A stretch of DNA of 64,000 bases from Anaerococcus octavius (lineage in GTDB: Bacteria > Bacillota > Clostridia > Tissierellales > Peptoniphilaceae): assembly GCF_900445265.1 (NCBI RefSeq), contig NZ_UFTA01000002.1, positions 744,001 to 808,000 of the forward strand, in the 5' to 3' direction. The notes beneath the pieces were generated by a model. The model made no database searches. It saw nothing but the letters and a program-made list of their open reading frames with translations, and had not been told where the DNA came from. The position numbers and the translations under genes were made by a program. Shown here one piece after another: positions 56,542 to 64,000 of this stretch; positions within the stretch are counted from its first letter, which is position 1; each line of letters starts with the position of its first letter.

Positions 56542-57036
56542 TCAAACACTTTTTGCTAAATTATATAAATTAATGTCTATAATAGTTAAATAAATTTCCA
56601 TATCATTTTCACTTAAAAATCTATTTATAATATCTTGTGCAACTGCTATAGCTTCTTTATATGGATACCCATAAATGCCGGCAGATATCAAAGGAAACGC
56701 CAGAGAGTTAACGTTATTTTCTTTAGCTAGCTTTAAAGAATTCTTATAAGAATTTTCCAAATATTTTTTTGAAATTGCCGGATTGTTAGGATCATAAATA
56801 GGGCCTGCTGTATGTATTATATATTTTGTTTTTAAATCAAATCCATCTGTTATTATTGATTCTCCAGTTTTTATAGGAGCAAGTTTATCGCAAGCTTCTT
56901 GTAATTTTTTTGCTCCTGCTGCTTTAAAAATTGCACCACATACTCCTCCTCCCATTTTTAAGGAAGTATTTGCTGCGTTTACTATTGCATCGACTTCTAA
57001 ATTTGTTATATCTTCATTAATTATTTTAAAACTCAT
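56542..57036 (-). CDS. Macrodomain protein (ADP-ribose-binding/deacylase-like)
   Basis: 164 residues, one macro domain. AIVNAANTSLKMGGGVCGAIFKAAG is the MacroD-type loop; the usual Asp and His of GGGVDGxIH are Cys and Phe here (GGGVCGAIF). LISAGIYGYP is the second ligand loop. In relatives it binds ADP-ribose and removes O-acetyl or ADP-ribosyl groups; catalysis is uncertain given the changed loop. Ribosome site AAGG. Starts an operon with the HEPN/nuclease-like gene. Confidence 0.85.
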   Translation of the reverse strand: MSFKIINEDITNLEVDAIVNAANTSLKMGGGVCGAIFKAAGAKKLQEACDKLAPIKTGESIITDGFDLKTKYIIHTAGPIYDPNNPAISKKYLENSYKNSLKLAKENNVNSLAFPLISAGIYGYPYKEAIAVAQDIINRFLSENDMEIYLTIIDINLYNLAKSV

Positions 57037-57132
57037 TTTAGACCTTAGATAATTCTATTTTTTTAAAATCTTCACTAAAGTGTATATCCATATAGTGTAA
57101 ATAATTACTTTACTAACTATATGAACTTAAAA

Positions 57133-58149
57133 TCACCTTATATACTGCTCAATATCATTAAAAAAATCACTTACATAATAATCAGTAAATTCTTTCTTTG
57201 ACCTATCAAAATAATAAAAATAATACGGACTACCATTTGCAACCATTCCTGTAACATCTACATAGGACCAATTGTCATTAAGCTTTATGACATTCCACTG
57301 ATGTTCTCCAGAATATCCATCTGGTCTTTTCTTCTGTTTAGTATTTCCTGTTACTGAGTAAGTAGGAATACCTACTCTTTGGCAAAGTATAGCAAAACTT
57401 TGTGCAAAACCAGAACACTGAGATAGCCCTTTTACTAAAGCACCATACATATTATTTTCTATTATATTATCTGGACTTGCATCAAATTGATATTCATTAT
57501 TTTCTGCAAGCCATTGGGCGAAATAATATGCCTTATCGTAATTATTATCATAATTTTCATTGGCATAATCCACTAGAACTTGCAATTGTCTTTCAACTTG
57601 TTCTGTTTCTTCTTCTGTCATATATGTTTTTGTGTTTTCTTCAATCTGATATCTTGGGACTATTTTAAATGTATCCTCATCAAACCAATAATTAGCATAG
57701 ATATAAGCTTCCATTTTCCCTTGTGAATAATATGGACTGATTAAAAATAAATCTCTTATAAAATACATCTTGTCATCAAAATCATCTTCTAAATTTACTT
57801 TTGGGTCTTGTAAAGCCTCAGTAAGCAAACGGCTTACATAAAAGATATTATTTTCATCATCGTAATACTCCATCATGCGAGTGCCATACTTATCTTGTGT
57901 TTTTAAATCAGCAAATCTATCTTTTAACAAAAAATCAGGTTTTATTATTTCATAATTTAATTTTTTCGGCTTAAAATTAACATGCTTTAATATAGGACTT
58001 TTGGGTTTTACTTTTTCTTTTGATGGATAATTTTTATCAGCAAATTCTTCTTTTTTTGTATTTGGAATTGGTGAAATGCCACCTTCTTTACTTTTGCTCC
58101 CACAAGAAGTTAGCGTCAATAAAATAAGTACATAAATAAGCTCTTTCAT
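57133..58149 (-). CDS. Lipoprotein with transglutaminase-like cysteine-protease domain
   Basis: 338 residues. A lipobox LTSC puts the lipid on Cys16; a Lys/Pro-rich linker follows. The domain has Cys245 (GLSQCSGFAQ), His283 (GEHQWNV) and Asp298 (SYVDVT), the catalytic triad order of transglutaminase-core proteins. Likely an outer-surface protease or transglutaminase acting on cell-wall proteins; no target evident. AAAGGA before the ATG. Confidence 0.88.
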   Translation of the reverse strand: MKELIYVLILLTLTSCGSKSKEGGISPIPNTKKEEFADKNYPSKEKVKPKSPILKHVNFKPKKLNYEIIKPDFLLKDRFADLKTQDKYGTRMMEYYDDENNIFYVSRLLTEALQDPKVNLEDDFDDKMYFIRDLFLISPYYSQGKMEAYIYANYWFDEDTFKIVPRYQIEENTKTYMTEEETEQVERQLQVLVDYANENYDNNYDKAYYFAQWLAENNEYQFDASPDNIIENNMYGALVKGLSQCSGFAQSFAILCQRVGIPTYSVTGNTKQKKRPDGYSGEHQWNVIKLNDNWSYVDVTGMVANGSPYYFYYFDRSKKEFTDYYVSDFFNDIEQYIR

Positions 58150-58174
58150 TAAAATTCCTTTAGTTTTTAGTTAT

Positions 58175-59167
58175 TTACATTTTACCATAAAAGTAAAGCC
58201 CCATAGAAAACTCTCCATCTTTATTAGATAGAACATTAACATCAATTCCCAAATCATCTGTATATTTTTTTACTAAATATAAACCCAATCCTGTGGATAA
58301 ACTATTTTTCGATGACTTGCCAGTATATCCTTTTTCAAATATAAAGGGTAAATCTTGATTATCTATATGCTTACCATTGTTTGTTATGATTAAAATTTTG
58401 TTATCCCCTATTATAGTTTTAAAATTTATAGTGTCTATAGTATATTTTATAGCATTGCTAATTATTTGAGATATAATAAATTTTAATGTATAAAAATCAC
58501 TCAAAACATACATATCTTTTATTTCATCTATAATTTTTATTTCTTTTTCTGAAAGTATTGGATAGTAATCAGAGATTGCCTTATAAACTACTTCTTTTAT
58601 ATTTAATTCTTTTAAATCATAGTCAGTTTTTATAGAATTTGACCTTGCAAAATATAAGATGAGATCTAAATCTACTTTTATAAGTTGGCTAGCATATAAA
58701 AGTTTTTCATAAGTACTTGACTTTATATCATTTTGATTATTTTCTAAAACTAAATCTAGTGATGATATTGGTACTTTTACTTCATGCACCCACTTTTCAA
58801 TGATATCTTTGTAAGAAAGTAAATCAATTCTTTGCTTTTCAATCTTTTCGTTTAAAGACTTATTTAAATTAAAAATGTTATATACAGTGGATTTATAATC
58901 AATCCCCAAAACATCAATTAATTTATCCATACTTTCATAGTCCATCTTTTTATAAAATTTACTCAACGATTTTTTTATATTTCTTTGTCTATTTATTTCT
59001 TTTAATAAAATTATACCTATTGAAATTATCGAAAAAATTATAATTATTGCTAATATGTTTTTTATAATTTTTCCATTTACTACATATATTAAAAAAATAA
59101 AAAGAAAATTTGTTAAAATGATTATAACTATACTAGGTGTAATGTTTTTTAAAAAACTGTATTTCAT
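58175..59167 (-). CDS. BceS-type intramembrane-sensing histidine kinase
   Basis: 330 residues. Two closely spaced N-terminal membrane helices (about 10-31 and 35-53) with only a few residues outside, so it cannot sense by itself; in this family the partner permease does. His-box WVHEVKVPISSLDL, ATPase boxes QIISNAIKYTI and GLGLYLVKKYT. Overlaps the regulator by 4 nt and belongs to the adjacent ABC transporter, as in BceRS systems for peptide antibiotics. Confidence 0.88.
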   Translation of the reverse strand: MKYSFLKNITPSIVIIILTNFLFIFLIYVVNGKIIKNILAIIIIFSIISIGIILLKEINRQRNIKKSLSKFYKKMDYESMDKLIDVLGIDYKSTVYNIFNLNKSLNEKIEKQRIDLLSYKDIIEKWVHEVKVPISSLDLVLENNQNDIKSSTYEKLLYASQLIKVDLDLILYFARSNSIKTDYDLKELNIKEVVYKAISDYYPILSEKEIKIIDEIKDMYVLSDFYTLKFIISQIISNAIKYTIDTINFKTIIGDNKILIITNNGKHIDNQDLPFIFEKGYTGKSSKNSLSTGLGLYLVKKYTDDLGIDVNVLSNKDGEFSMGLYFYGKM

Positions 59168-59835
59168 ACTTCCTCTATGTTTATCTTGTATCCTACCGAT
59201 CTTACATTCACAATAAAATTATCCAATCCCAAACTTTTTAACTTTTTTCTAAGCCTATTTATATTCACATGCAAGATATTTTCATCAATATATTCGGTAT
59301 TCCATGTTTGCTTTAATAATTCATCTTTACTTATAGCATTTGGATAAGCTTTCATAAGACTAGCTAATAATTCTCCCTCGTTTTGTGCAAGTATTACAAA
59401 TGTATTTTTATAAGTTAATTTATTAGTAGAAGTTTCTAAAACTATATTGTTTAATCTTATTTCATCTGAGAAATTTTCATATATATTGAGAAGTTTCTTA
59501 GATCTTGCTATCAGTCTGTTTACTGAAACAGGCTTTGTCAAAAATTCATCTGCACCTAAATCAAACGATTGTAATTCATCTTCTAAAGTATTTCTGCTTG
59601 TCAAAATCAAAACAGGAGTTGTCAATTTATCTTTTATACTTGTTAAAATTTCATATCCTGAATAATTTGGTAAATTTATATCTAATATTATTAAGTTGAA
59701 ATTTTTAAAGTAACTTATATCTAAAGATTGATCAAAATCATTAAAAATTACTGCATCAAAATCTCTAGAAATAAACAAATTTTTCAGTTCTTCAGCTAAA
59801 ATTTTATCATCTTCAATAATAATTATTTTTTTCAT
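59164..59835 (-). CDS. BceR-type OmpR-family response regulator
   Basis: 223 residues. Receiver with IIEDDKI, phospho-Asp in LIILDINLP (about 54), Lys in EFLTKPVS; C-terminal winged helix with NVRSVGYKI. Ribosome site GGAG. Lies between the permease gene (3 nt away) and the kinase. Confidence 0.9.
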   Translation of the reverse strand: MKKIIIIEDDKILAEELKNLFISRDFDAVIFNDFDQSLDISYFKNFNLIILDINLPNYSGYEILTSIKDKLTTPVLILTSRNTLEDELQSFDLGADEFLTKPVSVNRLIARSKKLLNIYENFSDEIRLNNIVLETSTNKLTYKNTFVILAQNEGELLASLMKAYPNAISKDELLKQTWNTEYIDENILHVNINRLRKKLKSLGLDNFIVNVRSVGYKINIEEV

Positions 59836-59838
59836 AAT

Positions 59839-61707
59839 TTACTCCAGTTTCGTTATGCTTATTTCTAAAAATCTTTTTAAAATAATGTATAAAATAACAT
59901 TTAAAATAATGGGCAGTATAATTGTAAGAAGAATAAAAATGATACTTTTGCTAGTAAAGATCCTTTTACTTATATAAATAGATACCAATATACCATAGTA
60001 TATGATATAAATAAGACTAAAAATATATCTTAAAATATAAAAATAAAAGTCTTTAACGTCAGTCTCTAATTTTTGTTTTGAAGCCCCAAGGTCTTTCATA
60101 ATTCTAAATCCTACACTATTATCTAAAATTACTCTCATTAACCTCATACCTAAAAATGAATAAGAGGTAAATAAAGAAATAATTGCTAAATAACATATCA
60201 TAAATAAAGATCCTAATATTTTTGCGTATGTATCTTTAATCATCCATATTAAACTTTCAAAACGTATATTATTTTTTTCAAGATCTTTCCTAAACTTTTC
60301 AGATACCTTTTCATATCCATTTTTCTCGGTATAATTCTTATTTAGTACTATATTATATGCATGATAATTAGTGAATTTCTTAAACTTATTATATAAGTTA
60401 TCATTTATTACATAGATATTACTTTCTGTAATTACATTATTTGCAAAAATAACATTAGAATTTTGAATACCTTTTATTAGTAATTCTTTATTATCAATAT
60501 ATATTTTTCTCTTATTTTTTAATAAATACTTATTTATATTTGAGTTTATGTTCTTCATACTGGTTAAATAAATAGCCTCATTTGCCTTTAATTTTAAAGC
60601 ATCTTCCTTAAAAATATATTTATAAGTAGAATAATCCATTATTATAGGATCATTTAAAATTTGATCATCACTCTTATCAGTCATATAAAATAATAAATTC
60701 TTAAAGTCGCTATCGTCAATTTTGTTTACTGATGATAAATTAACGGTATAGATATTATTCGTAATTTTCGAAAATTTTTTTATATTGTATATATCATTAA
60801 TATTTTTAGAATCTACAAAAATGGTAAAATCAGGTCTTAACTCTTTGTTTATTTTATATTTGTTATATTGAGTTAAGCCATATAAAAACTCAAAGCTTGA
60901 TATAATAATTAAAAAAATAACTAATATCATTGTAAATTTTTCTTTAGAAAAGATATCATTTAACAAAGCCTTAATCAAGAAAGCATTTTTATGAATTTTA
61001 TTAATATGAGCTATTATAAAATTTATGCCAACAAAGATACAGACAAAAATAACGATACTTAGTATAAGCACTTCATTAAGGTAATAGTTATTTTTGAAAT
61101 AATATATTAAAGTGATTAAGAAAAATAAGCTTGTTAATATTCTTGTATTATGTTTTCTTTTTACTAAATCTAATGGATAACTTTTTGTAAGATTTCGAGT
61201 TATTAATAAATTTGAAATCCCAATAAAAATGATTATACATATTAAAGATAGAAATATAGCATTTAATGAAATAAAAAATTTATGTTCACTAAGTATTAAT
61301 TTTGTAAAAGAAATTGATAATAAGTTTAATAGTTCAGAAATAAATAGTGCTACTGGCAAAGAAATTAAAATTGTATTTATTAAGTCAGATAGTGAATCTT
61401 TCATAAGAATAAAAAACAAGTCTTTAGATTTTAATCCTAGACTTAATAAAGCTCTTAAGTCCATCTCTTTGCTTTTACTATTAAAAATAATTGTTTCTAT
61501 AATCAAACTACCAATAACGAATAAAGAAACGATTAAAATATATTTTATATTATTAGTAACCGCTAACTGTTCGTCATAATATATATTAAAAAATAGTTCA
61601 TTATTTACCAGATTTAGCAAAGTATATAGAAAAATAAAAGTTAGAGCTATTATAAAACTATTTATGAAATTTTCTTTATCCAGTTTTTTATAGCTTAATT
61701 TTTTCAT
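59839..61707 (-). CDS. BceB/FtsX-type ABC transporter permease
   Basis: 622 residues. About ten membrane helices arranged as 1+3, 2+4 with a large outer domain (about 280-480) between helices 7 and 8, the BceB plan for binding peptide antibiotics such as bacitracin or lantibiotics. It should signal to the kinase next to it. Substrate unknown. Confidence 0.86.
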   Translation of the reverse strand: MKKLSYKKLDKENFINSFIIALTFIFLYTLLNLVNNELFFNIYYDEQLAVTNNIKYILIVSLFVIGSLIIETIIFNSKSKEMDLRALLSLGLKSKDLFFILMKDSLSDLINTILISLPVALFISELLNLLSISFTKLILSEHKFFISLNAIFLSLICIIIFIGISNLLITRNLTKSYPLDLVKRKHNTRILTSLFFLITLIYYFKNNYYLNEVLILSIVIFVCIFVGINFIIAHINKIHKNAFLIKALLNDIFSKEKFTMILVIFLIIISSFEFLYGLTQYNKYKINKELRPDFTIFVDSKNINDIYNIKKFSKITNNIYTVNLSSVNKIDDSDFKNLLFYMTDKSDDQILNDPIIMDYSTYKYIFKEDALKLKANEAIYLTSMKNINSNINKYLLKNKRKIYIDNKELLIKGIQNSNVIFANNVITESNIYVINDNLYNKFKKFTNYHAYNIVLNKNYTEKNGYEKVSEKFRKDLEKNNIRFESLIWMIKDTYAKILGSLFMICYLAIISLFTSYSFLGMRLMRVILDNSVGFRIMKDLGASKQKLETDVKDFYFYILRYIFSLIYIIYYGILVSIYISKRIFTSKSIIFILLTIILPIILNVILYIILKRFLEISITKLE

Positions 61708-61716
61708 ATTATTAGC

Positions 61717-62469
61717 CTACTTTATAATTTGTTTGCTTACTAAATTTATCCTTTGTTTATAATCTTTAATACTTTCTCTATCTTTTTTGCTTATTTCATT
61801 ATATATCTTTCCATCTTTTAAAAATAATATTCTACTACAAATGCTTGCAGCATTTATATCATGTGTTGCCATTATTATAGAGATATTACTACATTCATTA
61901 ACATTTTTTAAAACTTTTAAAAATTTTCTGGAATTTTTTGTATCCAAAGCACTTGTCGGTTCATCAGCCAAAATAATTTTGGGATTAATAGAAATTGCTC
62001 TTATTGCTGCAATCCTTTGTTTTTGTCCACCTGATAATTCCTTAGGATACATATTTAAACAATCATATACATCCAACTTTTTAGCCAGTTTTTCGATGTT
62101 TTCCATATCTATTTCTTTATTATGAATTATAAATGGCACTTCTATATTTTCCAATGCTGTCATATTTTCAATTAGTCTATAATCTTGAAAGATATTTGTA
62201 ACTTCGTTTCCTCTATACTTTTCTAAATCTTTGCGGCTAAATTTATTTAAATTTTTGCCGTCAAAATTTATCTGACCATTAGTAGCTTCTACTACACCAG
62301 AAATCATGTTTAACAAAGTAGTTTTACCTGAACCACTCATTCCCATTATCCCCAAAAATTCACCTTCTAACAAGTCTAAGCTAATATCATTAACTGCAGT
62401 TATATATTCATTTGTAGTTCCATATATTTTATTTAAATATTTGACGACCAAAATACGTTTAAATTTCAT
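61717..62469 (-). CDS. BceA-type ABC transporter ATP-binding protein
   Basis: 250 residues. Walker A GMSGSGKTTLLN, Q-loop NIFQDYRLIENMT, signature LSGGQKQRIAAIRA, Walker B IILADEPTSALD, H-loop ATHD. MacB/BceA-like. First gene of an ABC-permease-regulator-kinase operon (order A-B-R-S, the reverse of Bacillus bceRSAB). GAGG ribosome site. Confidence 0.94.
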   Translation of the reverse strand: MKFKRILVVKYLNKIYGTTNEYITAVNDISLDLLEGEFLGIMGMSGSGKTTLLNMISGVVEATNGQINFDGKNLNKFSRKDLEKYRGNEVTNIFQDYRLIENMTALENIEVPFIIHNKEIDMENIEKLAKKLDVYDCLNMYPKELSGGQKQRIAAIRAISINPKIILADEPTSALDTKNSRKFLKVLKNVNECSNISIIMATHDINAASICSRILFLKDGKIYNEISKKDRESIKDYKQRINLVSKQIIK

Positions 62470-62501
62470 TTTTAACCTCAGTTAAAATATAGTATTATAT
62501 A

Positions 62502-62532
62502 TAAAAAGTAAACTGCAAAAATGCAGCTTACT
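62502..62532 (-). terminator. Terminator of the secreted-protein gene, overlapping its end
   Basis: Minus-strand AGTAAGCTGCA/TGCAGTTTACT 11-bp stem (one G-U), 4-nt loop, then TTTTTA. The 5' arm includes the stop codon of the gene. Confidence 0.85.
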
Positions 62533-63235
62533 TTACTTCTTCAATACTTTTTGCTTGTGTCATTTCACTTATCTTTGATAAATAGTAATTATAAACTCCC
62601 TCTACATCATCTGTTGATTTTAACCAAGTTGTAGTAACTTTCCCTTGGCTATTATCAAGATATGATAATATGAAATTTCCATTTTTATCATAAATTTCAT
62701 ATCCATCATTCAATTCATCAGATAAAATTGTTTTATAACCACCATCTATTCTCTCTACTGTCCTAGGTAAATCTCCAAAAACTTTTATTACTTCTTTTTC
62801 ACCATAAGTAAGTGGATTTGAAGTTGTAATCTTAGCAATTTTATGATCATTTATTTTATCAGTGTAATAGTTATTCTTATTAAAATTTAACCAATATCTA
62901 TTATCACCATCTGATATAAATATAAATCCACCGTTTTCTTTAAGTTGACCATCTATCATTATTCCTTTATCTAAGTCATCACCGCTAATCTCAGTATAGT
63001 TTATGCTTCCATCATCTGATTTTAATTTATAATAATTAACCTCTGATCTATATTCTTTTTTTAATAGTTTCTCTACAAACTCTCTTTTTACCGCATCAGA
63101 ATTATTCATCAATTCATAAACTTTTTCTTTTTCTGTTGCATTTTCATTCTCATAATAGTTGTTATTAAATCCTACCAACGTACTTACACCTAATAAAACA
63201 ATAGCTGTTTGAATAAAAAAATTAAATTTTTTCAT
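62528..63235 (-). CDS. Secreted protein of unknown function
   Basis: 235 residues. A signal-peptide-like N-terminus (MKKFNFFIQTAIVLLGVSTLVGFNNN) without a lipobox, then an acidic/aromatic secreted body with YWLNF, SILNPLTYG-like and GNFILSYLDN stretches, but no motif I know. AGGAGG before the ATG. Its neighbour is a Bce-like antibiotic-response module, so an envelope role is possible. No function assigned. Confidence 0.6.
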   Translation of the reverse strand: MKKFNFFIQTAIVLLGVSTLVGFNNNYYENENATEKEKVYELMNNSDAVKREFVEKLLKKEYRSEVNYYKLKSDDGSINYTEISGDDLDKGIMIDGQLKENGGFIFISDGDNRYWLNFNKNNYYTDKINDHKIAKITTSNPLTYGEKEVIKVFGDLPRTVERIDGGYKTILSDELNDGYEIYDKNGNFILSYLDNSQGKVTTTWLKSTDDVEGVYNYYLSKISEMTQAKSIEEVK

Positions 63236-63291
63236 AATATCCTCCTCTTGTAAGTAAAGAATACCACGATTTTTTTACTGATTTAATTACA

Positions 63292-64000
63292 TTAGTTGTA
63301 AGAATTAGATTTAAAATTAGATTTGTCTATATTCACATTCAGATACTTGTATGCGCCTTCTAGGTCAAGATAATTATTTATAACATATTCTGCTCTCAAA
63401 TTCTCAGGAACTAAAACCATGTACTTATTTGCAATAAGATATGCATCTAACAAAGTTTTTTCTTTAAGCAAAAATTTAAATATTTGATCTTTGCTTACCG
63501 GATTTATTCTGCTCTCATCAAAAATTTCTGGTGTATTGGGACCACAAACCATACTATCAGCTTCTGAAATAAAATATGAAGTAGATTTGCTGATTATATT
63601 AAACATAATAGCAAGCGTTCTATTTATCTTTGTAGACTGAAATGTCATAAGACCTATATAATCATCTTCTACAGAAAATGGATAGTGGTAAGGTTTTAAG
63701 GCATCATGCAACTCATAGATATATTTTTTAGAATCGTCATCAAATTCAAACTCGTTTGGGTTATCAATTATAAATCTCATTCTTTCTCTAATAATAGGAC
63801 TGATATCTACATTCCCTGCTGATAAGAATTTTGGTGGTGCTCCTTCACTTGCAGCTGAAACACGAATTTTTTTGCTGTCTCTATATATTTTATCTATTTT
63901 CCAAACTTGACCAGCTAAGAATATATTTGCCTCTTCTTGAACTTCTGGACGTATTTCTATTTCCCCAATTTTTCCACTTTCGTTATAGACAGTAAATGCC
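63292..64000 (-). CDS. Lhr-type DEAD/DEAH helicase, C-terminal fragment
   Basis: The frame is open from the window end (first full codon at 63999) to a stop at 63292. The ATG at 63780 is internal, not the start. The visible 235 residues read ...GEIEIRPEVQEEANIFLAGQ, VWKIDKIYRDSKKIRVS and EGAPPKFL, the beta-rich domain that follows the helicase core in Lhr-like ATP-dependent helicases. Helicase motifs lie beyond the window. Likely DNA repair or RNA/DNA remodelling; the assignment rests on that C-terminal block. Confidence 0.6.
   Translation of the reverse strand, partial: AFTVYNESGKIGEIEIRPEVQEEANIFLAGQVWKIDKIYRDSKKIRVSAASEGAPPKFLSAGNVDISPIIRERMRFIIDNPNEFEFDDDSKKYIYELHDALKPYHYPFSVEDDYIGLMTFQSTKINRTLAIMFNIISKSTSYFISEADSMVCGPNTPEIFDESRINPVSKDQIFKFLLKEKTLLDAYLIANKYMVLVPENLRAEYVINNYLDLEGAYKYLNVNIDKSNFKSNSYN

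Noticed and set aside
63292-63780. A complete 162-residue gene at the window end
   Set aside because: The frame stays open to the edge, so the ATG at 63780 is internal to a longer gene.
1-64000. tRNA, rRNA, tmRNA, CRISPR or prophage features
   Set aside because: None of the expected cloverleaf ends, repeat arrays or phage blocks could be found by eye.

Overview
The window is AT-rich chromosomal DNA from a low-GC, Gram-positive, anaerobic member of the Firmicutes. The best guess is a Gram-positive anaerobic coccus of the Peptoniphilaceae (Anaerococcus-like). This rests on gene content, Gram-positive Shine-Dalgarno sites, TTGnnn-N17-TAAAAT promoters (often with a TG extended -10), lipoprotein signals and Firmicutes gene order. 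It is an inference and no 16S gene is present. I saw no rRNA, tRNA, CRISPR array, prophage or insertion sequence. Gene density is high and nearly every transcription unit ends in a readable hairpin/U-tract.

Layout. 1-5.1 kb (+): an aldehyde dehydrogenase, a TrmN6-type methyltransferase, a flavin-binding reductase lipoprotein and rsmI. 5.1-14.6 kb (-): a D-2-hydroxyacid dehydrogenase, HIT-rpsU, and the heat-shock/RNA block hemW-hrcA-grpE-dnaK-dnaJ-mtaB with a CIRCE operator. 14.6-19.5 kb: a flavin oxidoreductase, an AI-2E-family membrane protein, a decayed VOC gene, a frameshifted 3-hydroxyacyl-CoA dehydrogenase and an ECF sigma/anti-sigma pair. 19.5-26.4 kb: lepA-lepB, rpsT, comEC-holA and an alanyl-tRNA-editing-like protein without metal ligands. 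26.4-30.3 kb: a well-promoted mini-ORF before a wrecked ABC exporter, two tandem VTT membrane proteins and a WrbA flavoprotein. 30.4-43.2 kb (-): rarA-asnS-leuS and a reduced division/cell-wall (dcw) cluster mraZ-rsmH-ftsL-mraY-murD-murG-ftsQ-ftsZ-nrdR with a triple MraZ box. 43.2-46.7 kb (-): hflX-yigZ-yebC-lgt. 46.8-53.7 kb (+, with GlsB on -): a class A penicillin-binding protein, then a two-component system plus a pseudo-S41-peptidase. 53.8-57.0 kb (-): stress-type membrane proteins and a macrodomain gene followed by a HEPN/nuclease-like gene. 57.1-64 kb (-): a transglutaminase lipoprotein, a BceABRS-like peptide-sensing module, a secreted protein and the C-terminus of an Lhr-type helicase running off the end.

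How it fits together. The order comEC-holA / rpsT / lepA / hemW-hrcA-grpE-dnaK-dnaJ-mtaB / rpsU is the familiar Firmicutes synteny, but the sporulation genes gpr and spoIIP and the genes prmA and rsmE are absent, as in a non-sporulating, slimmed genome. The dcw cluster lacks ftsI, murE, murF, ftsW, murB and ftsA. Four broken genes (SDR, VOC, 3-hydroxyacyl-CoA dehydrogenase, ABC exporter) show ongoing decay. Envelope building (dcw, PBP1A, Lgt, signal peptidase) and envelope sensing (two two-component systems, an ECF/anti-sigma pair, a Bce-like module) dominate.

Most worth a second look: the macrodomain gene coupled to a HEPN RNxxxH plus PD-(D/E)xK-like protein, the catalytically stripped AlaX-like and S41-like proteins, NrdR with a Cys-to-Trp change in its zinc ribbon, the MraZ operator that doubles as the mraZ ribosome site, and terminator-like hairpins set directly before ribosome sites inside apparent operons.
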